A DNA stretch of 64,000 nt from JAPOUP01 sp026708635 (GTDB lineage: Bacteria > Pseudomonadota > Alphaproteobacteria > Rhodobacterales > Rhodobacteraceae): contig OZ241336.1 in NCBI GenBank assembly GCA_965200115.1, positions 2,108,001 through 2,172,000 of the forward strand, read 5' to 3'. The number at the start of each line of letters is the position of its first letter. The stretch's first letter is position 1. Positions 8,323 to 16,771 of the stretch are shown piece by piece. The position numbers and the translations under genes are program-made. A model generated the notes under the pieces. The model ran no database searches. It saw only the letters and a list, made by a program, of their open reading frames with translations, and was not told the origin of the DNA.

Positions 8323-9282
8323 TCACTCAAGCTTCGCGCCGAACGCGCCGACGACGTTCGCCTTCTCAAACACGCCGACCGTCTCGGCGTGTTCGGGGCC
8401 GTAGAACCCGCCCTGTATGCGGTTGTCGTCCTCGCCCTGCCGGAACGTGCCGGAGGCGTCCACCGGAACGTTTGAGAAACTGACCCCCGTGACGGAGTGC
8501 GCCTCGTCGGGGTCATTGGCGTTCACGATCCCGGAAAAGCGGGCGGTCAGGGAGGAAGTGTCAAGGTCGAAGACCAATTCCGCGTCCCCGATGAGCGCGT
8601 GGCCGCCGGAGCCGACGCCTCCGCCGAACGCCTGCCCGCCGACCATGACGCCTTTCCATGTCGCCGACGCGGCGGGAACCGACCGGGTAAGGCCGCCGTA
8701 GGCGTAGGCGAAGCTTGTCCGGTCCCCGAAGTAGGTGGGGGAAAGCCGTTCCGCCGAAGCCTGGTGGAACCGGAAATGACTGTGCTCCATCCACGCGCCC
8801 AGCCGTGTCTCGCGTCCGGTTGTCGTGTCTCCCGGAGCGGGGGATACCGTGTTTCTGTGCGTCCTGATCAGCGTCACCCCGTTTTTCGACCGGAACGGTG
8901 TCTGGGTTCCGTCAACGACGAGCTCCCCGTTCGCCGGAACGCGGGTGGCCGGATCCCCGCCTTCGCTTCCGCCAGTGGAGTGGAACGCCAGGCATCCGGC
9001 CCGCGTTCCGGCGCAGGTGTGGCGTATCGTGGTTCTCGGTGAGTTTGGAATACTGTTTTCGGAGTAGGTGGTTGAGATGAACTCGGAGTCAACTTCCGGC
9101 AGTATGGCCAGCGCCCTTTCGTTCTGCGTTTGCGCGGTTTCAAGCGGCGGCAGCCAGCCGTGGGTAATCAGTTCCCTGATCGGTTCCTCGCCGTTTCTCG
9201 GTTCCTCGCCGTTTCCTCCCCCGCAGGCGGCGAGGGACAGCGCGGCCGTTATCGCGGCTATGGCCGTCCTTGGTTTTTTCAT
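8323..9282 (-). CDS. TbpB-like surface lipoprotein
   Basis: A 319-residue lipoprotein. The ATG at 9282 has AGGAG seven bases upstream and gives a lipobox signal (AAITAALSLAAC) followed by Gly-rich residues. The C-terminal third has beta-barrel features of transferrin-binding-protein-B / factor-H-binding-like proteins: repeated Gly-Phe-Gly strands, GTFRQGEDDNRIQGGFYGPE and the close VVGAFGAKLE. In other bacteria such proteins sit on the outer membrane, often exported by Slam. The ligand is not predictable. It lies downstream of a second lipoprotein with a similar C-terminus and a porin. Confidence 0.7.
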   Translation of the reverse strand: MKKPRTAIAAITAALSLAACGGGNGEEPRNGEEPIRELITHGWLPPLETAQTQNERALAILPEVDSEFISTTYSENSIPNSPRTTIRHTCAGTRAGCLAFHSTGGSEGGDPATRVPANGELVVDGTQTPFRSKNGVTLIRTHRNTVSPAPGDTTTGRETRLGAWMEHSHFRFHQASAERLSPTYFGDRTSFAYAYGGLTRSVPAASATWKGVMVGGQAFGGGVGSGGHALIGDAELVFDLDTSSLTARFSGIVNANDPDEAHSVTGVSFSNVPVDASGTFRQGEDDNRIQGGFYGPEHAETVGVFEKANVVGAFGAKLE

Positions 9283-9305
9283 CGCTTCGCTCCTTTCCTC
9301 AATCG

Positions 9306-9334
9306 AAAAAGGGGGCGATCCGTAGACCGCCCCC
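9306..9334 (-). terminator. Rho-independent terminator of the 9383-11152 lipoprotein gene
   Basis: On the minus strand GGGGGCGG and CGCCCCC form a G/C stem followed at once by TTTTTCG. It lies 50 nt past the stop of the upstream lipoprotein gene and just before the TbpB-like gene, so the two are probably separate transcripts or partly attenuated. Confidence 0.8.
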
Positions 9335-9382
9335 GACGCGCCCGCCGGAGCGGACGCGGTGTCTGTTATGCGCGGAACGGTA

Positions 9383-11152
9383 TTATTCCGCCGACTCGCT
9401 TTTCTTCTCGGTTCCGAACGCGCCGACCATGTGGCTTCCCTGATGCTGGGCTTCGAACGTACCCAAGGCATGGGTTGAGACTGCGTCATCGTCGCCGCCG
9501 TATAGTTCAGCCGACCAAGCGTTCACCATTGCGTCGCCCTTGCGGCCGTCGCGGGTCCAGACGGTTGAACTCCGTAGGTTTTCACTATCAGAATAACCTG
9601 CCAATCCACCTGCCACGAGGTTGTTTTCCTGTAGTGCGACGGACCATCCGGTCTTGTCGTTGCCGTCGGCGTCCTTAAAGTTCTTGATTTCGCCGGACAG
9701 CGTGTCCTGATCGGTAAAGTTTGCCGTCAGGGTCGCCTCAGCGGTGAAGCTACCCGCCTCGCCCGGAATGGCGTACGCGCCCCTTGCGTCTCCCTCGAAC
9801 GTAGCTGATCCGTCCCCGGTCGGTGCCGTTGTGGTTAGCGTAAGTCCGCCATGATCAACGAATGCCCTGACATGGATCAGAGCAGCGCCAGCGGCGGGCT
9901 CAACCCACCAGCCCCACGCTACGTCTTTCGCCTTGACGCGGTCCTTCACGTTACCGGGCTTGAAATGCCAGTTGCCACCCAGAGGATTACCGCTTTGCGA
10001 ATCGCAATCGGCAGTGCAGTAGAACGTTCCACGGACTCCCAGCCATTCACCTGAGGTCGTGAAAATGCCGCTATCCCCAGTGTCGTGTTCTTCTACGGTC
10101 GGACCCTGAGAAAAGGCGGTTGAAGTTGCGTCATTTCTACCCAAATCACCATCGGAGGCACTGCCGGAACCATCAATGATATCATAGGCGCCTTTTGGGA
10201 TTCCACTTGCGGCGGCGGGTTCGCCGTCGCCCATAGCGGTATCTTCAAACGACGCGCCTTCCGGCGTGATCTTTTGATAGTCCTTTTCACCCTCCGCTTT
10301 ATTGAAGTCAGCGAGAGTGTAAGCTATAGCGCGGACGGCTCCAATTGCGGTAGCGTTGCTACTATTAGCGACGAGCCCCGCGTAAAGCGCGGCCGCTTCG
10401 GCCCTGGCCGCTTCCGTTTCCGCCGTTTCCCGCGCCGTTTCTTCCCGCTCCTTCTCATTCCGAAGGTTTGTCAATTGGGTGTTAAGGTTACCGATCTGGC
10501 CCTCGAGCTCCGTTATCCTGCCATTGGCCGCAGTCAGTTGACCCTGGGCGGCGGTTACCTTGGCCGTTTCGGCCGCTAGGAGCGCGGCCGCGGCCTCTTT
10601 CACTTTCATAGCCTCAGTTGCGGCTTCTTGAGCGGCTTCCTTCTCGGCGGCACTGACCGCCTGACTAACCGCCGCCTCCTGGGCCTTCTCGGCGGCCAGG
10701 GCCGCTTCTTTAGCCGCTTCTTCGGCATCCGTCATGGCCTGCATCAAATCTCTGCCAGCCTCTTCCAGATCTTCCTTGGCCTTTTCAGCTGCGGTCCTGG
10801 CGTTCTCCTGAGTGGTCAGAAGCTGTCCGGCGAGAGTGGCGAACCGGCTGGCCTGCGCAAGCTGATCCTCAAGCCCTTCCCTCGCGCTTTCCGGCGCGGC
10901 GGCGACCGCCGCTCTCGCGGCCACTATCAATGCCAGCGCGTCACCCACGCTGTCGCTGGCGTCATCCGCCGTTAGATCAAGGGCGAAGGTCGCGTTAACC
11001 GCGCTTTCCGTGTCGGTCGCCGCCTTGTCCGCCGCTTCGTTCGCCGCGATCTGGGCCGCCGTGAGCGCGGGAGTGCCGCCCCCGCCGCACCCGGCCAGGG
11101 CGAGCGCACCCGCCAGCGTAACGGCGGGTATCAACATCTTAGACATTCTCAT
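9383..11152 (-). CDS. Lipoprotein with long Ala/Glu coiled coil and TbpB-like C-terminal domain
   Basis: A 589-residue protein. Start at 11152 follows AAGGAAA and gives the lipobox ALALAGC. Residues about 100-260 are an Ala/Glu/Lys-rich coiled coil (EAAKEAALAAEKAQEAA and ITELEGQIGNLNTQLTNLRN), probably a stalk. The C-terminal half is beta-rich with Gly/Asp turns, a Cys pair in TFYCTADCDSQSG, and a final GTFEAQHQGSHMVGAFGTEK, which resembles the closing strands of TbpB-type lipoproteins. The overall design suggests a surface stalk with a barrel head. It follows the porin gene by 26 nt. Function unknown. Confidence 0.65.
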   Translation of the reverse strand: MRMSKMLIPAVTLAGALALAGCGGGGTPALTAAQIAANEAADKAATDTESAVNATFALDLTADDASDSVGDALALIVAARAAVAAAPESAREGLEDQLAQASRFATLAGQLLTTQENARTAAEKAKEDLEEAGRDLMQAMTDAEEAAKEAALAAEKAQEAAVSQAVSAAEKEAAQEAATEAMKVKEAAAALLAAETAKVTAAQGQLTAANGRITELEGQIGNLNTQLTNLRNEKEREETARETAETEAARAEAAALYAGLVANSSNATAIGAVRAIAYTLADFNKAEGEKDYQKITPEGASFEDTAMGDGEPAAASGIPKGAYDIIDGSGSASDGDLGRNDATSTAFSQGPTVEEHDTGDSGIFTTSGEWLGVRGTFYCTADCDSQSGNPLGGNWHFKPGNVKDRVKAKDVAWGWWVEPAAGAALIHVRAFVDHGGLTLTTTAPTGDGSATFEGDARGAYAIPGEAGSFTAEATLTANFTDQDTLSGEIKNFKDADGNDKTGWSVALQENNLVAGGLAGYSDSENLRSSTVWTRDGRKGDAMVNAWSAELYGGDDDAVSTHALGTFEAQHQGSHMVGAFGTEKKSESAE

Positions 11153-11178
11153 ATCCAGTTTCCTTTTTCCTGCGTTGG

Positions 11179-12279
11179 TCAAAACGCGAACGTCACGCCG
11201 AGATCGGCGGTCTGGTGGTCTTCCGCGCCTTCGGTCTTGGCTGGCCAGTTGGTAAAGCCCGCCTTGAGTTCGGCTCCGCCGCCAAGCTTCCAGTTGAACC
11301 CGGCTCCGAGGGCCTCGTCGCCGCCATAGTCCTTGTCATCGGTGTAGAAGACCGTCACGCCCATCTGTCCCGCGCTGTAACCGGCGGAAACGGCGAACTG
11401 CTCAACGTCGTTGTTCGCTCCGTCCTCACCGGCGTCGCGGCCCTGCATTCCGGCGACGATCGTGCCGGTGAATCCGGAGACCGACGCGCCCGCGCCAAGG
11501 ATGATCTGCCCGTCCTGAGCCTCGTTCGTCGAGGCCTCGAAGCCGCCGCCGATCCACGCGGTGCCCAAACCGCCGATTTCCATGTCAGCCTTCGCGCCTA
11601 TGGAAAGCGTGTCGGCGGAAATCTCGGTCTGCTTCTTCTTCACCAGCTCGCTCGTGACCGCGTCATCGACGTTGCCGCTGTTTATCTCGCTGAGCTTGTT
11701 GTTCAGCGTGTGCGTGTACTGCGCCGGATCGTTCGCCGGTACCGCATTGCCGTTCGAGTCCTTGACGACCGAAGTGTGCATGCCGACGGAGGCGTACACC
11801 TGCACCGGCCCCAGCTTGGGAAGCGTGTACAGAAGCGCGGGTTCCTCTCCGTCGGTTCCCCCGCGAATGTAGGTGATTTCGTGCGGGTCGCCCTGGTTGA
11901 CGTAGCCCACGCTGGCGACGTGCCCGACGGCGGCCTTCGCGCCCGGATCGACGTCCCCCATGGAAAGGGTGCCGAACGGACCGGACAGGAATATCTTGCC
12001 ACCGGTGCCGGACGCTCCGCTACCCGCGTTGTCGGCGCGGATGTCGCCGCCCGCCGAAAGGCCGTTGTCTAGAGTGGCGGCCAGCGCGAACTTGACCCGA
12101 ATCCGACTGTTGAACTTCAGTTCGTCATCCTTGGTCGAGATGATACCCATGCGCCCGTCGCCGCTCACGGTGACGGAGGAAGCCGGTTCCATCATGCCGT
12201 CGGACATCCCCATGTCCTGGGCGAACGCCATGCCAGCGCCCATGCAGAGCGCGGTGCTGGCGAGAAGTACTTTTCTCAT
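11179..12279 (-). CDS. Outer-membrane porin
   Basis: A 366-residue general-diffusion porin of the alphaproteobacterial (Rhodobacter porin) type. It has a signal peptide (KVLLASTALCMGAGMAFAQ), then SSVTVSGDGRMGIISTKDD and FNSRIRVKFALAATLDNGLS, an acidic loop region, and repeated amphipathic strands to the terminal DLGVTFAF, whose last Phe is the BAM recognition residue. Start chosen at 12279 with GGAGAAA upstream. A 400-bp AT-rich region precedes it. Confidence 0.88.
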   Translation of the reverse strand: MRKVLLASTALCMGAGMAFAQDMGMSDGMMEPASSVTVSGDGRMGIISTKDDELKFNSRIRVKFALAATLDNGLSAGGDIRADNAGSGASGTGGKIFLSGPFGTLSMGDVDPGAKAAVGHVASVGYVNQGDPHEITYIRGGTDGEEPALLYTLPKLGPVQVYASVGMHTSVVKDSNGNAVPANDPAQYTHTLNNKLSEINSGNVDDAVTSELVKKKQTEISADTLSIGAKADMEIGGLGTAWIGGGFEASTNEAQDGQIILGAGASVSGFTGTIVAGMQGRDAGEDGANNDVEQFAVSAGYSAGQMGVTVFYTDDKDYGGDEALGAGFNWKLGGGAELKAGFTNWPAKTEGAEDHQTADLGVTFAF

Positions 12280-12699
12280 CGTTGTTTCTCCATTGATCAC
12301 GCGAGGCCTCGTTGCTTCGCGGACCTGAATCTAAAAGGAGAAATGTACTATAAAAGGTACTGAAATAAGATTAATTTCAACATGTAGTATACAAGCAACA
12401 TATGGCACAGATGCAATAAGAATGAGACACAAGTGCAACGGAAGTATGGCAGACGCGCAACGAATCCTCGCGGTCCAGGAAAAATCCGGGCTTTACATCG
12501 CCGCGCTTTCCTCTAGTGTCGTCCCCGCAAACAAACTCAAGAGTCCGGCCAACCTGGGCCGGGCTGCCCGCCAAATATAACAGCCCATAGACCCGGCACG
12601 GGATAGTTCCCCATGCCCGGTGAATAGGCGGGGACTTCCTCACTCTTGAGTTTGTTTGCAACGGCCCGGCACCCGCCGGACTGGTGCGAGGAAACGAAG
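12280..12699. other. AT-rich porin upstream region plus inverted-repeat element
   Basis: No gene is visible in this 420-bp stretch between the leftward porin and the rightward XRE gene. 12300-12430 is much more AT-rich than its surroundings and presumably carries the porin promoter, but no box pair is convincing. 12527-12659 is a separate inverted-repeat element. Confidence 0.5.
12527..12659. repeat. 133-bp element bounded by an 18-bp perfect inverted repeat
   Basis: 12527-12544 (GCAAACAAACTCAAGAGT) is the exact reverse complement of 12642-12659. The 97 bp between them hold smaller G/C palindromes and no coding sequence. This size and layout suits a MITE-like non-autonomous element or a large structured leader. 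No flanking target duplication is evident. Confidence 0.65.
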
Positions 12700-13101
12700 A
12701 TGTCTGGAAACGAAGAACGGAATCTGACCGTCCGGTGGCTGTGGAAATGGATCGCCCGCGAGCGAAAGAAACGGGGCATAACCCGTTCCGAATTCGCCCG
12801 GCGCCTTGGCGTACGCAGGGAGACGCTGTACCGGATGGAAGAGGGACGGACCGGCTCCACCGCCGCTACCCTGCTGGACGCGCTTGACCGGCTGGGCGCT
12901 TTGGGAGCGGTCGCCGAGATAGGCGAACTGAACTGGCATGGCGCGGCGGTTTCCCTGTCGAAAAATGAAACCAAACGGTACGACGCGATAGCGGATGACT
13001 CAGGGCTTTCTCGGGCGCAGGTCATACGGCAACTCGCCGCCGAAGGGCTTCTGGCCAGGCGGGCGGCTGACGGGGAGAACGAGCAGTCAGAAGGGGAATA
13101 A
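12700..13101 (+). CDS. XRE-family helix-turn-helix regulator
   Basis: A 133-residue cytoplasmic DNA-binding protein. Residues 15-65 form a Cro/C1-type HTH: WKWIARERKKRGITRSEFAR, then RLGVRRETLYRMEEGRTGST. The C-terminal half (SLSKNETKRYDAIADDSGL, RAQVIRQLAAEGLLARR) looks like a second small helical region. The start at 12700 is preceded by GCGAGGAAACGAAG. Its target is unknown; the inverted-repeat element immediately upstream is a candidate operator region. Confidence 0.75.
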   Translation: MSGNEERNLTVRWLWKWIARERKKRGITRSEFARRLGVRRETLYRMEEGRTGSTAATLLDALDRLGALGAVAEIGELNWHGAAVSLSKNETKRYDAIADDSGLSRAQVIRQLAAEGLLARRAADGENEQSEGE

Positions 13102-13312
13102 CGGTCAACATTCACCTTACGCGGCCCTAAGCTTATTCCTGGAATTACCCTTCCCGACACCATTGCCGATCGAGAGGCTGGCCTTCGCCGCCAAAACTCG
13201 CGACAACCTTCCGAGTTCGAAAGACGCCCGGACGTCATTTCCGTCAGGGGCGTATCCCTTCCTATGGTCCCAGCGCCGGGGAAGAATGGTGGTAGTGTTA
13301 CGGGAGATGTCC

Positions 13313-14302
13313 ATGTCACTCAAAGTCGCGTTCCAGATGGACCCGATGGATGCGGTCGATATCGATGCCGACAGCACTTTCCGTATCGCGCTGGAAGCTC
13401 AGGGCCGTGGGCATAGGCTGTTCTTCTATACGCCGGACGATCTGGCCTACAGAGAGGGCCGCGTCACCGCCCACGGGCATGAAATCGCGCTGCGGCGGGT
13501 TAGGGGAGACCATATGGACCCGGGACCCGGAACCGAAATCGATCTGGGAGAATGGGACGTGGTCTGGCTGCGCCAGGATCCGCCGTTCGACATGGGGTAT
13601 ATAACGACGACCCATCTCCTGGACCTGCTCAAACCATCCACCCTTGTCGTAAACGATCCCTTCTGGGTGCGGAATTACCCCGAAAAACTGCTTGTGCTGC
13701 GGTTTCCGGACCTCATTCCGCCAACCACGATCGCGCGCAGTCTCCGCTGCCTGAGGGAATTCAAGGACGCACACGGCGACATTATCATCAAGCCACTTTA
13801 CGGCAACGGTGGTATCGGCGTCTTACGGCTCGGCCCGAACGACCATAACCTCGCGGCACTGCATGAATTTTTTGTCAGCGTCAGCCGCGAACCGCTGATC
13901 GCGCAGAAATTCCTTCCCTCGGTGACCGAGGGCGACAAGCGGATAATCCTGGTCGACGGCGAGCCCGTCGGGGCCATAAACCGCCTGCCGCGGCCGGGTG
14001 AGATCAGGTCAAACATGCATGTCGGGGGTCAGGCCAGCAGGACGACCCTTACTGACAGGGAACGGGAAATCTGCTCCGCGATTGGACCGACACTGCGCGA
14101 GACCGGCCAGATCTTTGTCGGAATCGATGTCATCGGAGGCTATCTGACGGAGATCAACCTAACCTCTCCCACCGGAATCCAGGAAATCGAGAGATTCGAC
14201 GGAACCAACGTCGCGACCCTAATATGGGAAGCGATCGAGGCGAAATTCGCGCGATCGCCCAAATCAGGCTGGGCGGGTGACGCGGATGACGCCGACCCTT
14301 GA
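13313..14302 (+). CDS. gshB: Glutathione synthetase
   Basis: A 329-residue ATP-grasp enzyme that joins gamma-glutamylcysteine and glycine. Seen: N-terminal KVAFQMDPMDAVDIDADSTF, the VVWLRQDPPFDMGYITTTHL substrate segment, ATP-grasp lysine in IIIKPLYGNGGIGVLRL, EGDKRIILVDGEPVGAINR and the Mg-binding end GYLTEINLTSPTGIQEIERF. The ATG at 13313 was preferred to one two codons earlier because CGGGAG is then correctly spaced. About 210 bp upstream are non-coding. It converges with the leftward phosphatase gene, leaving 11 nt between the stops. Confidence 0.93.
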   Translation: MSLKVAFQMDPMDAVDIDADSTFRIALEAQGRGHRLFFYTPDDLAYREGRVTAHGHEIALRRVRGDHMDPGPGTEIDLGEWDVVWLRQDPPFDMGYITTTHLLDLLKPSTLVVNDPFWVRNYPEKLLVLRFPDLIPPTTIARSLRCLREFKDAHGDIIIKPLYGNGGIGVLRLGPNDHNLAALHEFFVSVSREPLIAQKFLPSVTEGDKRIILVDGEPVGAINRLPRPGEIRSNMHVGGQASRTTLTDREREICSAIGPTLRETGQIFVGIDVIGGYLTEINLTSPTGIQEIERFDGTNVATLIWEAIEAKFARSPKSGWAGDADDADP

Positions 14303-14313
14303 TGTCATCGACG

Positions 14314-14889
14314 TCAGGCCAGGTGATTGATCCCCGATACCGACCACTTGCCGTCCCATTCGATCCGCGTCACCGACAGGTTGTCTATGCGCCGGGAGCA
14401 GGCCTCGCTCGCCGTGATTCCGAGTGCCCTCTGGATCTGGGTCAGGATGGCGCCGAAATGCGACACCAAGATGATGTCGGCGCCGGAATGCGCCGACAGA
14501 AGCCGGTCGACCGAACGCGATACCCGGGTGGCCGCCTCGTTCCATGATTCACCACGTCGAGCGCGGATATCACCGGGGAATTCCAGGTATTCGGTCAGAA
14601 GTTGTGGATCCGTGGCCATGATCTCGGAATGTCGCCTTAGTTCCCATTCACCGAAGTGAAACTCGCGCAGTCCGGAGTCATCGGGAATTCGGGTTCGGCC
14701 CGCGGCGATCGCGTCAGCGGTTGCGGACGCGCGGGTGAGATCGGAGGAAACGATCACGGCCTGGGTTGGCAGAAAGGCTGAAAGCCGCATGATTCGGGCG
14801 GAATCGGAGAGATCCGCGGGCACGTCCGACCAGCCAACCATCGCATTGGAATGCGTCGGCGCGTGACGCACCCACCAGAAACGGGTCAC
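14314..14889 (-). CDS. Histidine phosphatase, probable alpha-ribazole phosphatase (CobC-like)
   Basis: A 191-residue histidine-phosphatase-superfamily enzyme. The phosphohistidine motif is WVRHAPTHSN at residues 6-15; SDLTRASATADAIAAG, FHFGEWELRRHS and the second catalytic His in IILVSHFGAILTQIQRAL follow in the usual order. Four-nt overlap with the upstream cobU gene supports alpha-ribazole-5'-phosphate phosphatase in cobalamin nucleotide-loop assembly, though the superfamily includes other phosphatases. The role comes mostly from context. Confidence 0.8.
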   Translation of the reverse strand: MTRFWWVRHAPTHSNAMVGWSDVPADLSDSARIMRLSAFLPTQAVIVSSDLTRASATADAIAAGRTRIPDDSGLREFHFGEWELRRHSEIMATDPQLLTEYLEFPGDIRARRGESWNEAATRVSRSVDRLLSAHSGADIILVSHFGAILTQIQRALGITASEACSRRIDNLSVTRIEWDGKWSVSGINHLA

Positions 14890-15440
14890 GCGGGACTTCC
14901 CGGCAGCGCACCCTTCAGCACGAGTGGAAGACCCGCCGTCACGAGCACCACCAGATCGCAGCTCGCGGCAAACCTCTGGTTCAGCCTGCCGTGCTCGTCA
15001 CGAAACCGCCGCGCCAACGGATTTTCGGGGACGATGCCTTGACCGACCTCGTTGGACACCGTCACCACCGACCCACGGCACCTCTCCAGCGCCAGCATAA
15101 GCCGGTCGACCCCCTCCCGGGTTTCTCCTTCGGACAGCATCAGATTCGAGAGCCAGATCGTCAAACAGTCCAGCACGGCCACCTCTTCATCACCCAGATC
15201 ATCAAGGGCGGACGCGATGTCCAGAGGCGCTTCGACGGTGCGCCATTCCATTCCACGCCGCCGCCTGTGCTCCTCGATCCGGCTTCGCATCTCGCTGTCG
15301 GATATCTCTGATGTCGCGATGAAGGTCTTGGGACTATCAAATGACTCCACCAGACGCTCAGCGAATTCGGATTTACCCGATCGGGCGCCTCCCAGTATGA
15401 GCGTCCGATGTGGCAACACCGTCCTCATCCGCTGATCCAT
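14886..15440 (-). CDS. cobU: Bifunctional adenosylcobinamide kinase / guanylyltransferase
   Basis: A 184-residue CobU/CobP-type enzyme that phosphorylates adenosylcobinamide and transfers GMP to it. Seen: P-loop LILGGARSGKSEFAERL, TFIATSEISDSEMRSRIEEH, the Walker-B-like VAVLDCLTIWLSNLML, VVTVSNEVGQGIVPENPLAR and the C-terminal RFRDEHGRLNQRFAASCDLV. Start at 15440 or four codons later at 15428; both are plausible. The 100 bp upstream show no recognisable cobalamin riboswitch. Cobalamin is also the likely AerR ligand in this cluster. Confidence 0.9.
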   Translation of the reverse strand: MDQRMRTVLPHRTLILGGARSGKSEFAERLVESFDSPKTFIATSEISDSEMRSRIEEHRRRRGMEWRTVEAPLDIASALDDLGDEEVAVLDCLTIWLSNLMLSEGETREGVDRLMLALERCRGSVVTVSNEVGQGIVPENPLARRFRDEHGRLNQRFAASCDLVVLVTAGLPLVLKGALPGSPA

Positions 15441-15573
15441 TCCGTCCAGGCGATCGTGTATTCCGTAACATGATCCGGGGTAAGTTTGCGTCCAACACCC
15501 GAACACCTGCGGGAAATGAAGGTGGCTTCCGCTCTTCTTGAGCCTATCGAAGAGCCCGCTTCTTGAGACCATT

Positions 15574-15798
15574 CGCTACGGTTGCAGGCTTGGGGATCTG
15601 CAGTGAGCCATTTCGGTCGCGCCTAAGGACTCCGCGAGAGGACGGGCGGGTTACCCGAGGGTCCGCTTGATCTCGGACTCCGCTACGGTTGCAGGCTTGG
15701 GGGCCAATCGGTCGCGGGAGTGAGCCATTTCGGTCGCGCCTAAGGACTCCGCGAGAGGACGGGCGGGTTACCCGAGGGTCCGCTTGATCTCGGACTCC
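15574..15798. repeat. Imperfect tandem duplication (22 bp + 78 bp segments)
   Basis: A 22-bp segment at 15574 recurs at 15681, and a 78-bp segment at 15604-15681 recurs exactly at 15721-15798. The linker between the two segments differs (8 nt versus 18 nt), so the offsets are 107 and 117 bp. The second copy overlaps the 3' end of the broken gene at 15768. Confidence 0.85.
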
Positions 15799-16454
15799 AG
15801 GCTTCCGAAGGCAACCGGCCGGAATCCCTCTTGCAGCAGCCTTCCGACAGACACGGTTTTCTGTCGGCCAAACGTCCGGTCGATCACGGGAGTGGACAGC
15901 ACGAAGAACTCCCACTGCGACAGGTCGAGGAGGCCGCTTGCCGCATCCGCGCTTTCGAGACAGAGGACATAACAATCGGCCCAGCGCTTCGGGCTTTCGG
16001 ATCGCATCCACGATCGCCCCGTTCGAATGCCCGCTTTTCCTCAGGGCGTGGATCTGGCATCTCTCGGCATAGGTCAGGTGGCGGTAGCCCTCGGGCATGG
16101 CGGTCTCCCAGTCTGAACACCGGGACTGTCACCGCCATCCGGCCGATTCGCAACATCATGCGTTGCCTCAGCTAGCATTCACCCACATCGGGTGTTGCAC
16201 CTCACTGTGGAACGGGGGCTTGATGTCGAAGCGCGGGCTCGTTCGCTTCATGTCACCGCCTCTCGCCGGCTGAAGATACGCCGAGGCCTTGACCTCGATT
16301 TTGCCGTTACCGAGGTAAGACCGAGCGCGCACCGGACATAGTATTCCGCCAGCAGGGCGCGTGTCGTTGGACTCTTCCAGTCCGACAGCGCCCAGCGCCG
16401 GAATTCATCCAAGGATCGGTCTAGACCGATAAATTCGTCCAATTTCGCTTTCAT
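15768..16454 (-). pseudogene. Broken hypothetical (nuclease-like) gene split by an IS30 relic
   Basis: Two parts of one gene flank an insertion. The 5' part (from 16454, GGGAG upstream) has RWALSDWKSPTTRALLAEYY and VRCALGLT, then a frame change, after which GNGKIEVKASAYLQ and FDIKPP continue in the next frame. The 3' part (about 15990 to 15768) has WADCYVLCLESADA, LLDLSQWEFFVLSTPVID and QKTVSVGRLL. The EVKASAYLQ strand recalls restriction-endonuclease-like folds in a conserved hypothetical family. The IS30 relic at 16004-16203 and the frameshift leave no functional product. Confidence 0.6.
16004..16203 (-). mobile_element. IS30-family left-end relic with transposase N-terminus
   Basis: From 16098 the minus strand encodes MPEGYRHLTYAERCQIHALR and KSGHSNGAIVDAI, the N-terminal HTH of IS30 transposases, then breaks off at about 16004. 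The roughly 100 bp upstream, starting with GAGGTGCAACACCCGATG, look like the IS terminal region. The remaining transposase and the other IS end are absent. Confidence 0.65.
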
Positions 16455-16485
16455 CACGGACTCCCGGTCGACCCTTTCCGGCGGG

Positions 16486-16596
16486 TTATCCAAGCCACAG
16501 CCCTAGGATGGTGACGGCGATGGCGATTATTGTTCCACCCATCGCCGGAATCAGCCACATCTCGCGCCTGGCGCTTTCTGTTTCCCGCTTAGCCAT
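16486..16596 (-). CDS. Possible 36-residue single-pass membrane protein
   Basis: A short frame with a charged N-terminus (MAKRETESARREMW) and one hydrophobic helix (LIPAMGGTIIAIAVTILGLW). The layout resembles the 55-residue protein at 19359-19526. It is too short for family assignment and no strong ribosome site is visible. Confidence 0.35.
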   Translation of the reverse strand: MAKRETESARREMWLIPAMGGTIIAIAVTILGLWLG

Positions 16597-16771
16597 ATTT
16601 CGCGCGGCCGAGCCAAACAAGCGTCAATCCGTGGTTTTATGGGCTTCGTTCTCTTCACGAACCGCCTGGGATCGCCCTCCAGCTTCCCTTTCAACCCGGC
16701 GGCGCTACCGTATTCCCTGTCCCTTGACGCATCACCGCAAGCCAGGCGTTCACGGGTGGCGTCGCCAGGCG

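Noticed and set aside
15441..15541. Possible cobalamin riboswitch upstream of cobU
   Set aside because: No B12-box-like sequence or long structured leader is present in the roughly 100 bp available.
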